From Burkholderia sp. WSM2232 (lineage in GTDB: Bacteria > Pseudomonadota > Gammaproteobacteria > Burkholderiales > Burkholderiaceae), in contig NZ_AWZV01000037.1 in the NCBI RefSeq assembly GCF_000472545.1, forward strand, positions 1 through 64,000: a stretch of DNA of 64,000 nt, read 5' to 3'. Shown piece after piece: positions 44,978 to 54,061 of the stretch (position 1 is the stretch's first letter; the number at the start of each line of letters is the position of its first letter). The translations under genes were made by a program, and so were the position numbers. The notes below the pieces were generated by a model. That model searched no databases. It was given only the letters and a program-made list of their open reading frames with translations, and was not told the origin of the DNA.

Positions 44978-45949
44978 TCAGCGTTGGCGGCGGCTCACGT
45001 AGCACGCGGATGCACCGATGATGATCACGCCCTTGACGATGATCTGCGCCTGCACGGGCATGCCGATCAACAGTACGATGTTGAAGACGATGACGAGAAT
45101 CGCTGCGCCCGCAAGTCCGCCGGGCAGTGAACCGCGCCCGCCTGAGAGCGCGAGACCGCCCATCACCGCGGCCACGATCGAATCGAGTTCGAAGCCGCGT
45201 CCGACCCAGTTGTCGACGATGCCGACATAGCCCGACAGAATCAGTCCCGCCAGTCCGGCAAGCAGCGAACTGATCACATAGCACGCGATACGGACCGTAT
45301 CGGGGCTGACGCCGACGAGCCGCGCAGCGACGGCATTGCCGCCTACCATGTACACGCGGCGTCCAAACGTGGAGAGCTGTAGCAGCGTGCCGAAGACGAG
45401 CGCGCAGGCGGCCAGCATCAGCACGTTGACGGGCACTCCCGCTATCGCGCCCGTTCCGAGTGCGTGAAAGAGAGGCGGCACGTTGCCCGACGGCGCGCCT
45501 TGCGTGTAGGCAAAACGCAGGCCGTCGAGCACCACGGCAGTTGCAAATGTCGCGAGAAACGGTGACACCTGACGCTTCGTGACGAGCAGGCCATTGAGCA
45601 GGCCCGCACCGATACACAGCACCAGCGTGACGCCGGATATGGCAGGCGCGGAGTGGTTGGTATCGTCGAATGCGGTGGCGATCACGGCCGCCGTCGCCAT
45701 CACGGAGGCAACCGACAGATCGAGCCCGCCGACCAGAATCACGAACACCTGGCCGATCACGACGATGCCGAGCGGGGCGAACTGCACCAGCATGTTGACG
45801 ACGTTGCCGGTGCGGAGAAACGTGGGCGACCATGCACCCGAAAGTGCGATGAGTGCCACGAGAAAGAGATAGATGCCGTAGCGGCGTGCAACACTGAGTG
45901 ACAGCATGCGCGCGGGTGTCGCTTCGCTGCGCGGAGCAACCGAGTTCAT
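44978..45949 (-). CDS. Sugar ABC transporter permease (RbsC-like) 2
   Basis: A 323-residue inner-membrane permease of the ribose/autoinducer-2 family. It has the diagnostic GQVFVILVGGLDLSVASVMA and GRRVYMVGGNAVAARLVGVSPDTVRIACYVISSLLAGLAGLI segments, and GGLALSGGRGSLPGGLAGAA near the end. The ATG at 45949 has GGAGG and overlaps the stop of the upstream permease by four bases (ATGA). Together with the next gene it forms a heterodimeric channel. The carbohydrate-like ligand is not identified. Confidence 0.93.
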   Translation of the reverse strand: MNSVAPRSEATPARMLSLSVARRYGIYLFLVALIALSGAWSPTFLRTGNVVNMLVQFAPLGIVVIGQVFVILVGGLDLSVASVMATAAVIATAFDDTNHSAPAISGVTLVLCIGAGLLNGLLVTKRQVSPFLATFATAVVLDGLRFAYTQGAPSGNVPPLFHALGTGAIAGVPVNVLMLAACALVFGTLLQLSTFGRRVYMVGGNAVAARLVGVSPDTVRIACYVISSLLAGLAGLILSGYVGIVDNWVGRGFELDSIVAAVMGGLALSGGRGSLPGGLAGAAILVIVFNIVLLIGMPVQAQIIVKGVIIIGASACYVSRRQR

Positions 45950-46899
45950 GCGAGCCTCCGTTTCTGCTGGACGTTGACGCACACGGCCGCGATGATGGCG
46001 ACACCCTGCACGATGAGCTGATACTGCGACGGCACGCCGGCGAAGTTGATCAGGTTGTTGAGCATGCCCAGCAGATACACGCCGAGCAGCGTGCCGATGA
46101 CGCCGCCGCGCCCGCCGCTCAGAATCGTGCCGCCGACAACCACGGGCGTGATCGAAGCGAGCGTGTAGTTCGCGCCGAGATAGGGCTGGCCCGATCCAAA
46201 CTGTGCGGCGAGATAAACGCCCGTCAGGCCCGCGCAGAGAGACGAGAACACGTACACGAACAGAATGACCCGCTTGCGCGGAATGCCCGATAACGTGGCT
46301 GCGTGATCGTCGTCGCCCACGAGATAGACGTATCTGCCGAGTCGCGTATTGCGCATCAAGTACGACAGGCAGCCATAGGCCAGCAACACGATGGTCGCGG
46401 TGACGGGCACGTTGGCGAAGCGGCCGTAGGCGAGTGCGTCGAAGCCGTCTGGTACGCCGCCCGCCGGACCGTTCGCATAGTAGAGGATGCCGCCTTGCAG
46501 CACCGCACCCATGCCGAGCGTGACGATCAAAGGATGCACGCGCAGCGCGAGCACGAGCAGACCATTTGCCAGTCCCACGACGATAGACACTGCAATAGCA
46601 ATGGCGACCGCCACGCCCCATCCGCCTTGGGTCGCATCGGATAGACCGGACGTGAGCGTGGCTGTCACGCTGATCAGCGATCCTACTGAAAGATCGATGC
46701 CGCCCGTCAAAACAGCGAGCGTCTGTCCGAGTGCGACAAGCGCGAGCCCCGTCGATTGCTGGTGCACGTTCAGCAGATTGGAGAGCGTCGAAAAGCGGTC
46801 ATTGACGCTGGCGCCCGCGACAAACAACAGGCCGATCAGCACCGCAACGATGAATGGCGCTGCGTTTGGTGAGACATGGCGTCTAATGAGCGTGCGCAT
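45946..46899 (-). CDS. Sugar ABC transporter permease (RbsC-like) 1
   Basis: A 317-residue inner-membrane permease. GQTLAVLTGGIDLSVGSLISV and GRYVYLVGDDDHAATLSGIPRKRVILFVYVFSSLCAGLTGV are typical of RbsC/XylH-type permeases. VGGTILSGGRGGVIGTLLG matches the C-terminal block. The ATG at 46899 has GGGAGG. The start overlaps the 3' end of the ATPase gene by 17 bases, so all transport genes are translationally packed. Confidence 0.93.
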   Translation of the reverse strand: MRTLIRRHVSPNAAPFIVAVLIGLLFVAGASVNDRFSTLSNLLNVHQQSTGLALVALGQTLAVLTGGIDLSVGSLISVTATLTSGLSDATQGGWGVAVAIAIAVSIVVGLANGLLVLALRVHPLIVTLGMGAVLQGGILYYANGPAGGVPDGFDALAYGRFANVPVTATIVLLAYGCLSYLMRNTRLGRYVYLVGDDDHAATLSGIPRKRVILFVYVFSSLCAGLTGVYLAAQFGSGQPYLGANYTLASITPVVVGGTILSGGRGGVIGTLLGVYLLGMLNNLINFAGVPSQYQLIVQGVAIIAAVCVNVQQKRRLA

Positions 46900-48456
46900 G
46901 ATGGCCTCCCGCCTGTGCGTGTTGCGCATCGCCCGTAGCGAGCGCCATGATGTCGTGCTCGGTCATCTGATTGCCGCTGACTTCGCCCGCAATGCGGCCT
47001 TCACGCATCACCAGTACGCGGTCGGACATGCCGATCACTTCCTGCAACTCGGAGCTGATCATCAGAATGCCGAGTCCGCGGTCCGTCAGCTCGCGCATCA
47101 ATCGATAGATTTCGGCCTTTGCACCGATGTCGACGCCGCGTGTCGGTTCATCGAGAATCAGCACGGTGGTGCACACACGCACCCAGCGGCTGATAAGCAC
47201 TTTCTGCTGGTTGCCGCCCGACAGCGTTGCAACGCTGCCCGCGGGCTGCGCGCCCGCGATGCTGTATGCGCGAATCGCCTCTGCGCCCGCCGCGCGCTCC
47301 TGCTTCGCCTTCATCAGGCCAAGCCCGACACACGCTCCAGCGTGGCCGCGGTGACGTTCTGTGCGACGTTCAGGTACATCAGTAAGCCTTCGGACTTACG
47401 GTCTTCCGTGACGAAGCCGAGCCCGAGGCGAATCGCCAACGAAGGCGTCATGCGTTTGTGACGCGCGCCGCCAACTTCGATCGTGCCGCGTGCGGGCAGG
47501 GCGCCGAACACACCCGACGCGAGTTCGGTACGGCCCGAACCCACCATGCCGGCGAGTCCGACGATCTCCCCGGCGCGCACGGACAACGACGCATCGAATA
47601 CACGATTGCCGACGTGCAAGCCTTCGACGTTCATCAGCACCGTGCCGCCTGGTTTGTGCGTGGGTTTGGGCGGATAAATGTCCTTCATCTCGCGGCCCAC
47701 CATCATCCGCACAAGGTCGGCGCGCGTTGTGTCCGACACGGCTTGCGTGCCGATTTTGCGACCATCCTTCAGCACGGTCACGCGGTCACACAGTTCAAAG
47801 ATTTCGTCGAGGCGGTGCGAGATGTAGATGATCGCGACGCCGCGCTCGCGCAACGCGCGCAGCCGCTCGAACAGCAGTTGCACTTCCTTGCCCGCGATCA
47901 CGGCGGTGGGTTCGTCGAGTATCAGGACGCGTGTGTCGCTCGCCATTGCTTTCGCAATCTCGACCATCTGCTGGTCCGCAACGGAGAGCGAACCGACGCG
48001 CTCGCGCGGATCAAGTTGCACGCCCAGTTCGCGCAGCAATGTTCCGGCGCGCGCGTTCATCGCCCGATGATCGAGCGTTCCCGCTCTCGTGCGAGGCTCG
48101 ATGCCGGCGAAAATGTTTTGCGCAACGCTCGATTGCGGAAACAGCACGAGTTCCTGATAGATGATGTGCACGCCGTGCGCCTTCGCGTCTGCGGGAGATT
48201 TCCAGGCGATCTCACGCCCATCGAAGCGGAGCGTGCCTTCGTCGGGAAGATAGGCGCCCGCGAGAACTTTCATCAACGTTGATTTTCCTGCGCCGTTTTC
48301 ACCGACGAGTGCGTGAATTTCCCCGCCGCGCACACCGAAGCTCACGGCGTCGAGACTTTTGACGCCGGGAAACTGCTTGGTGATCCCACTCACTTCAATA
48401 ACGTCAGCGCGCGCAGCGGCGTTATCGGCGGACGGACTGAATAGGCGCTCGCTCAT
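46883..48456 (-). pseudogene. Sugar ABC transporter ATPase (RbsA-like), split by a frameshift
   Basis: A normal RbsA-type protein has two ATPase domains in one chain of about 500 residues. Here the first frame (48456 to 47314, 380 residues) has Walker A GENGAGKST (52-60), LILDEPTAV and the start of domain 2, then stops at SGLA. A second frame (47314 to 46883, 143 residues) continues with MKAKQE, the LSGGNQQK signature and LILDEPTRGVDIGAK. The stop and new ATG overlap as TGATG. One extra G in the GGG tract (plus-strand CCC at 47324-47326) would restore ...VSGLGLMKAKQ. It is a real mutation, a sequence error or a re-initiating two-part protein; all neighbours are intact. Confidence 0.85.
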
Positions 48457-49607
48457 TTCTCACCCGGCAGCTTGATCTTGAAGGTCGACGGGTTGTAGTC
48501 CGGGCCCATGCCGCCGTCGATGATCTTGTCGGGCGGGCCCTTTGCATCGACTACCTGATCGATGTACTGATCGGGATGCGGCACGGAGGCCGTTTCGTCG
48601 CCACGCGTCAGCGCGATTTGCGGGCTGATCTCGTAGATTTTCGGCAACGGCTGCCCTTGCAGTACTTTCAGCGCGACGTCGAGCGATGTGCCGCCCATCG
48701 AAGGCGGGTAGCCAATCTCGAGCATCGGAATCTTGTATTTGAGCGCGAGTTGCAGCGGACCGTTGAGGTCAGCCGTCGTATGCGGCGGAATTTCACCGGG
48801 CCTGAAGCCCGCTGCGAGAAACGCTTCGACCGAACCGGCGACGGGCAAGCCGTGTGCGCACCACACGGCGTTGATGGTGTGCCCGTACTTCGCGATCATC
48901 GCTTGCATTTGCTGCTTGGCTTTGACTGGGCTCCAGTCGGAGTAGACCGTGTCCAGCACCTTGATGCCGGGGTATTGCGAGAACACCTCATGCGCGGCTG
49001 CTTCGCGGTCGGCGCTGACGCTCGAACCCGCCTGACCTGCCAGCATGATGACGTTGCCCTTGCCATGCAGCTTTTCGACGATCCATTGCGCCCACACGCG
49101 GCCCATCATCGCGTCGGAGCCCGTCACGAACGAAACGAAATTGTCGGACGAAACGCGCCGGTCCACCATCACGACGGGAATCCCCTGTTTCATCGCGCGT
49201 GTGACGACGGGATCGAGCGCCTTCTGTGTATTGGCGCTGATGATCAGCAGGTCCACGCCACGCGAAATCAGATCCTGAATGTCGGCGGCCTGTTTGGCGT
49301 CGTCCATGTTGCCGTTAGTGATCAGCAGTTGCTTGATTTGATCGGGATGCTCGGCGGCAGCCTTCATCAGCGAATGCTGCATCACGACGCGCCAGCTATC
49401 GCCGAGTCCCGCATTCGAAAAGCCGATCACATAAGGCGGCTTCTTCTTGAACTTCGCGGTGTCGGAGAATGGAATCTGCACGGCCGGATTGAACAGAAAC
49501 GTGCGTGGCGCGCCGGTGTAATCCGCGCGCGCGGCACAAGACGCCGTCAGGATGAAAGCCGCGGCAGCGAGAACGCTCGCGCGATGAAAGCAGGTCGAAC
49601 GACGCAT
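48453..49607 (-). CDS. Sugar-type ABC periplasmic substrate-binding protein
   Basis: A 384-residue periplasmic-binding protein of the ribose-binding type. It has a signal peptide (FHRASVLAAAAFILTASCAARA), then YVIGFSNAGLGDSWRVVMQHSLMKAA, DLLIISANTQKALDPVVTRAMKQGIPVVMVDRR and NVIMLAGQAGSSVSADRE. At 384 residues it is longer than RbsB (about 300), because of an N-terminal extension before KKPPYVIGF and a C-terminal tail. Its stop overlaps the ATPase start (ATGA). It heads the importer operon, divergent from the XRE regulator. The ligand should be a sugar, polyol or cyclitol. Confidence 0.93.
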   Translation of the reverse strand: MRRSTCFHRASVLAAAAFILTASCAARADYTGAPRTFLFNPAVQIPFSDTAKFKKKPPYVIGFSNAGLGDSWRVVMQHSLMKAAAEHPDQIKQLLITNGNMDDAKQAADIQDLISRGVDLLIISANTQKALDPVVTRAMKQGIPVVMVDRRVSSDNFVSFVTGSDAMMGRVWAQWIVEKLHGKGNVIMLAGQAGSSVSADREAAAHEVFSQYPGIKVLDTVYSDWSPVKAKQQMQAMIAKYGHTINAVWCAHGLPVAGSVEAFLAAGFRPGEIPPHTTADLNGPLQLALKYKIPMLEIGYPPSMGGTSLDVALKVLQGQPLPKIYEISPQIALTRGDETASVPHPDQYIDQVVDAKGPPDKIIDGGMGPDYNPSTFKIKLPGEK

Positions 49608-49790
49608 GAATGTCTCCGTGAATTTTGGAATATCTGCCGGGAGACGCGTGCGTTACGGCCGCTGGATGACGCACGGTTTGCCGCCACGTGCATGGATAAC
49701 GCGATCTATAATCCTGCGTTACCAATGCCAGGCACAACGTGATTCCCGACGGCGCCAATGTGGCATGCTTCACGGAGCGCATCTAGCAAT

Positions 49791-49810
49791 TGCCATTACT
49801 AGTAATGGCA
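49791..49810. promoter_or_regulatory. Perfect 20-bp palindrome, candidate operator
   Basis: TGCCATTACTAGTAATGGCA is identical on both strands. It lies 30 bp before the XRE-family regulator start and about 185 bp from the divergent ABC binding-protein start. It is the natural candidate site for that regulator, controlling itself and possibly the long catabolic run. Confidence 0.75.
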
Positions 49811-49839
49811 GTAACAGGGAAAGCCGGAGGAGGCGAGAC

Positions 49840-50760
49840 ATGGAAAAGCAGCAGCGTCTGAACGAATTGGCCGACTTTCTAAAGACACGCCGGGCGCGTC
49901 TTCGGCCGGAGGACGTCGATTTTCCCAGCGGCAGCCGTCGCAAGACGCCGGGGCTGCGGCGCGAAGAAGTGGCTGAACGCGCGGGTATCAGCGTCACCTG
50001 GTATGCGTGGCTAGAACAGGGCAGGGAAGTGAACGTGTCGTTCAAGACGATCGAAAGTCTTGCAAACGCATTGAAGCTTTCGCCGCATGAGCGCACGCAC
50101 CTGTTCGAACTGGCTAACCACTACACGCCGCCCGGCCCATATCCGATTGCGCAGAACGTGACCGATACGGTTCGGCGCATGCTCGACCAACTTGGCAACA
50201 TGCCTGCCTATGTCGTCGATGGAAACTGGAACTATGTGACGTGGAACGAAGCGGCAGTACGTGTATTCACGGACTTCCGCAAGATGCCGGCGGGCCGTTG
50301 CAATCTGCTGTGGTTCACTTTCCAGCATGACGGCGCGCGGGCACTCTTTCAGAACTGGGACGAGTACGCGAAATGCGTGCTGGCCCAATTTCGCGGCGAC
50401 TACATTCTTCGGCCCTCGGGCGAAGTCTTTTTGCGTGATCTCGTCGAAGAACTGAACGATACGGACGCCGACTTCTGCCGATGGTGGGCCGAGCACGAAG
50501 TGCTCAAGCGAAGCGATTGGCGAAAGGTGGTTGAGCATCCCATCGCAGGCCTCCTTGCACTCGATGCACTCTCTCTGGAAGTGCCCGATGCGCCTGGGAT
50601 GCGCATCATGGTTTATACGCCGGCGCCCTCGACGGATACCGCGCAACGGATAGAGGCGTTGATGAAAGCCCGCAACGCCACGGCTATTCCAGCGCAGGCG
50701 GCAACCGTACTCGATACTTTCCGGATGGCACGGATTTCGAAATCGGGACGCGAGGGATGA
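49840..50760 (+). CDS. XRE-family regulator with MmyB-like ligand domain
   Basis: A 306-residue regulator. The N-terminal HTH_31 region (ELADFLKTRRARLRPEDVDFP...KTPGLRREEVAERAGISVTWYAWLEQGR) is followed from about residue 105 by the MmyB-type ligand-binding domain (MPAYVVDGNWNYVTWNEAAVRVF, then NLLWFTF). In proteobacteria such regulators often stand next to the genes they control. The ATG at 49840 has a GGAGG site; the longer frame from 49606 crosses the control region. It is divergent from the sugar-ABC/hydroxyquinol genes. Confidence 0.9.
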   Translation: MEKQQRLNELADFLKTRRARLRPEDVDFPSGSRRKTPGLRREEVAERAGISVTWYAWLEQGREVNVSFKTIESLANALKLSPHERTHLFELANHYTPPGPYPIAQNVTDTVRRMLDQLGNMPAYVVDGNWNYVTWNEAAVRVFTDFRKMPAGRCNLLWFTFQHDGARALFQNWDEYAKCVLAQFRGDYILRPSGEVFLRDLVEELNDTDADFCRWWAEHEVLKRSDWRKVVEHPIAGLLALDALSLEVPDAPGMRIMVYTPAPSTDTAQRIEALMKARNATAIPAQAATVLDTFRMARISKSGREG

Positions 50761-50841
50761 TTTCGAATCAAGGCAGTTAAGATCGGGTGTCCGGAGCACT
50801 GCCTGGTGAAGGTCTGCGGGCCAGATGGCGGAGGGTTTTCA

Positions 50842-51771
50842 TTAATCAGCTCGTGCCTGGACAATGCCATGCGAGTGGCCCAGCTGCCGCCCGAGTTTTT
50901 CCGCGCGGCGATGGATAGCTCGCATTAGCAGCACCGCGCCTCTAGGCGGCGGCGAAAACTTCGAATACACGAACGTCGAAATCATTTCCAGATCTTCGAC
51001 GAGCGGCCGCACCATGCAATCGGTTTCACCGGCCGCGAACTCATCGACGATCGCGAGTCCCAGTCCACCCTGCACGAGCGCGAGCGCCTGATCGGCGCGG
51101 GTCACATCCACCACCGAAGTCAATTCCACATCGGCCTGCTGGCACGCTCTGAAGATCATCGTGCCAAACGGAATATCACGTCGAAAAAGTATCATCGGCT
51201 CGCCAGCGAGGTCGGCGAGCGCGATACGCTTTTTGTCCGCCAGCGGATGCCCGGCCGGCAACGCGCACACCATACGGCCACGCATGAAGGGTACGACTTC
51301 CAGATGTTCGTGCTCGATCGGCATGGAGGTGACCGCGACGTCGATCGCTTTGCTCAGCACCTCGAACGGCATATCGGACATGAGCGTTGTATGCCAGTCG
51401 ATTCGCAGCTTCGGCATTCCGCGTTTGAGTTCGACGATCGCGGGCGCGAGGATCGCCGGTCCCAGCGACGGACTGCACGCGACGCGCAGCAGGCTGGCCG
51501 GTCCCAGTGCGAGTGCGCGCGCGAATTCGTCAACCCTCAGCGCCGACTGATAGACCTGTTCTACCTCGCGAAACAGCGCCTGTGCTTCGGCCGTCGGGAC
51601 GAGGCGACCCTTCGAGCGTTCGAAGAGCAGTAACCCGAGCGTGGTTTCGGTATGCGAGACCAACTTGCTGACAGCGGGTTGTGACACATAGAGCATTTTC
51701 GCGGCCGCATTGATCGAGCCCGTCAGCATCACCGCGCGAAAAACCTCCATTTGCCGCAGTTTGAAACGCAT
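50842..51771 (-). CDS. LysR-family regulator of the sugar-acid cluster
   Basis: A 309-residue regulator. The HTH is MRFKLRQMEVFRAVMLTGSINAAAKMLYVSQPAVSKLVSHTE, a subgroup often controlling uptake of sugar acids, opines or amino acids. The effector domain follows from about residue 92. It is divergent from an MFS carrier gene, with a T-N11-A type palindrome 28 bp before its own start. The inducer is probably the substrate of the neighbouring cluster. Confidence 0.92.
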   Translation of the reverse strand: MRFKLRQMEVFRAVMLTGSINAAAKMLYVSQPAVSKLVSHTETTLGLLLFERSKGRLVPTAEAQALFREVEQVYQSALRVDEFARALALGPASLLRVACSPSLGPAILAPAIVELKRGMPKLRIDWHTTLMSDMPFEVLSKAIDVAVTSMPIEHEHLEVVPFMRGRMVCALPAGHPLADKKRIALADLAGEPMILFRRDIPFGTMIFRACQQADVELTSVVDVTRADQALALVQGGLGLAIVDEFAAGETDCMVRPLVEDLEMISTFVYSKFSPPPRGAVLLMRAIHRRAEKLGRQLGHSHGIVQARAD

Positions 51772-51798
51772 TGATTCTCCGACGACGCGCCGAGCGAT

Positions 51799-51811
51799 TA
51801 ACCAGAAGTTA
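51799..51811. promoter_or_regulatory. LysR-type T-N11-A operator candidate
   Basis: TAACCAGAAGTTA is a TAAC-N5-GTTA inverted repeat that fits the LysR T-N11-A rule exactly. It sits between the divergent LysR gene and the MFS gene, 28 bp from the regulator start. Confidence 0.6.
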
Positions 51812-51936
51812 TAGGGTAGCTCAAACTCGGCATACGACAGCAGTGTGGCAACTCCCTAGTATCTCGATCAGGTGATGGAGCCCCGATCGGAAGTAGCGAA
51901 AAGGATCGGGGCGGCTAAAAACAACATGGAGACAAC

Positions 51937-53298
51937 ATGAACCGGACCTATCCGCCCCGCGCGCTCGACGCTCAGACCACCGCAGCGGGCGCCAGCGCAG
52001 TGCGAACGCGCGCGCGCATCGGCATCCTCGCATTGCTCGCGATCGGCACGACGATCAATTATCTGGACCGCAGCGTCGCGGGTATCGCGGCACCCGCGAT
52101 GAGCCACGAACTGGGCCTGACACCCGCGTTGATGGGCGTGATCTTCTCGGCTTTCTCCTGGACCTATACTGCGTCGCAGATTCCCGGTGGAGTATTGCTC
52201 GATCGAATCGGCACCCGCTGGACCTACTTTTTCGCGCTGACGTTGTGGTCGCTGTTCACCGGGCTGCAGGGGCTGGCGACGGGCTTCGTGTCTCTGCTGG
52301 TCATGCGTCTGCTCATCGGCGCGGCGGAGGCGCCGTGCTTTCCGACCAATAGCCGTGTCGTCGCGATCTGGTTTCCGCAGAGCGAGCGGGCCCGCGCCAC
52401 CGGTGTCTACACGTTCGCAGAGTACGTTGGGCTGGCGTTTCTGAGTCCGCTGCTGTTCTGGTTCGAGCAGCGCTTTGGATGGCGCGCGCTGTTCGGCACG
52501 GTCGGTGCGGTCGGCATCGCGTTCGGTGCGATATGGCTAATGCGGTTTCGCGAGCCGCATCAATCGAAGTCGGCGAACCGCGCGGAACTCGACTACATCG
52601 CGGATGGCGGGGGTGTCGTCGACGGCAGCCGTGACGTTACGCGGTTTCGCTGGTCGGACATCGGCGCGCTGCTGCGTCAGCGCAGCATGCTCGAAATCTG
52701 CATCGTCCAGTTCGCGTGCAACTCGACCAATGTGTTCTTTCTCACGTGGTTTCCAACTTATCTCGCGACCGAGCGGCACATGCCGTGGCTGAAGGTGGGG
52801 ATGGTCGCGGTGCTGCCTTTTATCGCGGCGTCGGTTGGCACGCTCGCCGGCGGCTCGATTTCCGACGCGATGCTGCGGCGAGGCATCTCGCTGAACTGGT
52901 CGCGCAAGCTGCCGGTGATCGTCGGGCTGGTGAGCGCGGCGACGATTGCGCTTGCCAACTACGTGGAGTCGACCACCGCGGTTATCGCAATTCTGTGCGT
53001 TGCGTATTTCGCGCAAGGCATGTCGGCACTGGCGTGGATGATCGTCTCGGACATCGCGCCGAAGGGCCTGCTCGGCCTGAGCGGCGGCATCTTCAATCTG
53101 TTCGCGAACGCGGCCGGCATCGTCACGCCGCTTGTCATCGGGCTGATCGTCGGCGCGACCGGCTCTTTCGTCTATGCACTCGCGTTTATCTCGGCGGTAA
53201 CGCTGGTCGGCGCGCTGTCGTATGTGTTCGTCGTCGGCGACATCAAACGGATCGTGCTTCCGGGCGGTGCTTATACATCTTCGACACCCTCTCATTGA
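51937..53298 (+). CDS. MFS transporter, anion:cation symporter (glucarate/galactonate-type)
   Basis: A 453-residue twelve-helix carrier of the ACS family. RIGILALLAIGTTINYLDRSVAGIAAPAMSHELGL in helix 1, GGVLLDRIGTRWTYFFAL in loop 2-3, RLLIGAAEAPCFPTNSRVVAIWFPQSERARATG and LSGGIFNLFANAAGIVTPLVIG are the hallmark blocks. Relatives import hexuronates, glucarate or galactonate by proton symport. The ATG at 51937 has GGAG. It is the first gene of a four-gene plus-strand operon. Confidence 0.93.
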   Translation: MNRTYPPRALDAQTTAAGASAVRTRARIGILALLAIGTTINYLDRSVAGIAAPAMSHELGLTPALMGVIFSAFSWTYTASQIPGGVLLDRIGTRWTYFFALTLWSLFTGLQGLATGFVSLLVMRLLIGAAEAPCFPTNSRVVAIWFPQSERARATGVYTFAEYVGLAFLSPLLFWFEQRFGWRALFGTVGAVGIAFGAIWLMRFREPHQSKSANRAELDYIADGGGVVDGSRDVTRFRWSDIGALLRQRSMLEICIVQFACNSTNVFFLTWFPTYLATERHMPWLKVGMVAVLPFIAASVGTLAGGSISDAMLRRGISLNWSRKLPVIVGLVSAATIALANYVESTTAVIAILCVAYFAQGMSALAWMIVSDIAPKGLLGLSGGIFNLFANAAGIVTPLVIGLIVGATGSFVYALAFISAVTLVGALSYVFVVGDIKRIVLPGGAYTSSTPSH

Positions 53299-53320
53299 TA
53301 TTCCAAAGGAACGCTTTTTC

Positions 53321-54061
53321 ATGGATCAGACACTCGACGGCCAGGTCGCGATCATCACGGGCGCCGCGCGAGGCATCGGCCTCGGTATCGCACGACAACT
53401 GAAGGCGGCCGGCGCACGGGTTGCGCTATGGGACCTCGATGTCAGCGCATTTAGCGCGCGGCACGCGGAGTTGGAACCCGATCATCTGCAGGCAGTGGAC
53501 GTGTCGTCGTATGAAGCGGTCGAACGCGCGTTCGCGGCTACGGTCGACGCGTTGGACCAAGTCGACATACTCGTGAACAACGCGGGCATCAATGGGCCGG
53601 TCGCGCCGAGCTGGGAGTATCCGGTCGATATCTGGCAGCGCGTGCTGGACGTCGATCTGAACAGCGTGTTCTATTGCTGCCGCGTCGCAATTCCACATCT
53701 GCGTGCACGCGGCGGCGGACGCATCGTGAACGTCGCGTCGATCGCTGGCAAGGAGGGCGTGCAGTACATCTCTGCGTATTCCGCAGCGAAGGCGGGGGTG
53801 ATCGCGTTCACGAAGTCGGCCGCGAAGGAACTTGCGCGCGACAACGTGCTGATCAACTGCGTCGCGCCCGCAATGGTGGAAACCGAACTGATGCGCGAGA
53901 TGTCGGAGCAGCACATCGAGGCGAGCAAGGCCAGAATTCCGATGGGCCGCTTTCTGCAAATCGAGGAAGTCGGCAGGATGGTCCGCTGGATCGTGAGCCC
54001 TGCGTGCAGCTTTACGACCGGCTTCACGTTCGACCTCACCGGCGGGAGGGCCACGTATTGA
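53321..54061 (+). CDS. Short-chain dehydrogenase/reductase of the sugar-acid cluster
   Basis: A 246-residue classical SDR. The cofactor motif TGAARGIG is at 13-20, NNAG follows, the catalytic Ser lies in NVASIAGKEG and YSAAK near residues 152-156. The acidic residue after strand 2 (VALWDLD) favours NAD. It is 22 bp after the MFS gene with an AAAGGA site; the longer frame from 53222 overlaps the MFS end and is not used. It probably oxidises a hydroxyl of the imported acid. Confidence 0.92.
   Translation: MDQTLDGQVAIITGAARGIGLGIARQLKAAGARVALWDLDVSAFSARHAELEPDHLQAVDVSSYEAVERAFAATVDALDQVDILVNNAGINGPVAPSWEYPVDIWQRVLDVDLNSVFYCCRVAIPHLRARGGGRIVNVASIAGKEGVQYISAYSAAKAGVIAFTKSAAKELARDNVLINCVAPAMVETELMREMSEQHIEASKARIPMGRFLQIEEVGRMVRWIVSPACSFTTGFTFDLTGGRATY

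Noticed and set aside
43851..46621. Apparent fusions of the Zn dehydrogenase and permease genes to long N-terminal extensions
   Set aside because: The upstream parts read other genes in the wrong frame. Internal ATGs with GGAG sites at 44921 and 45949 are the true starts.
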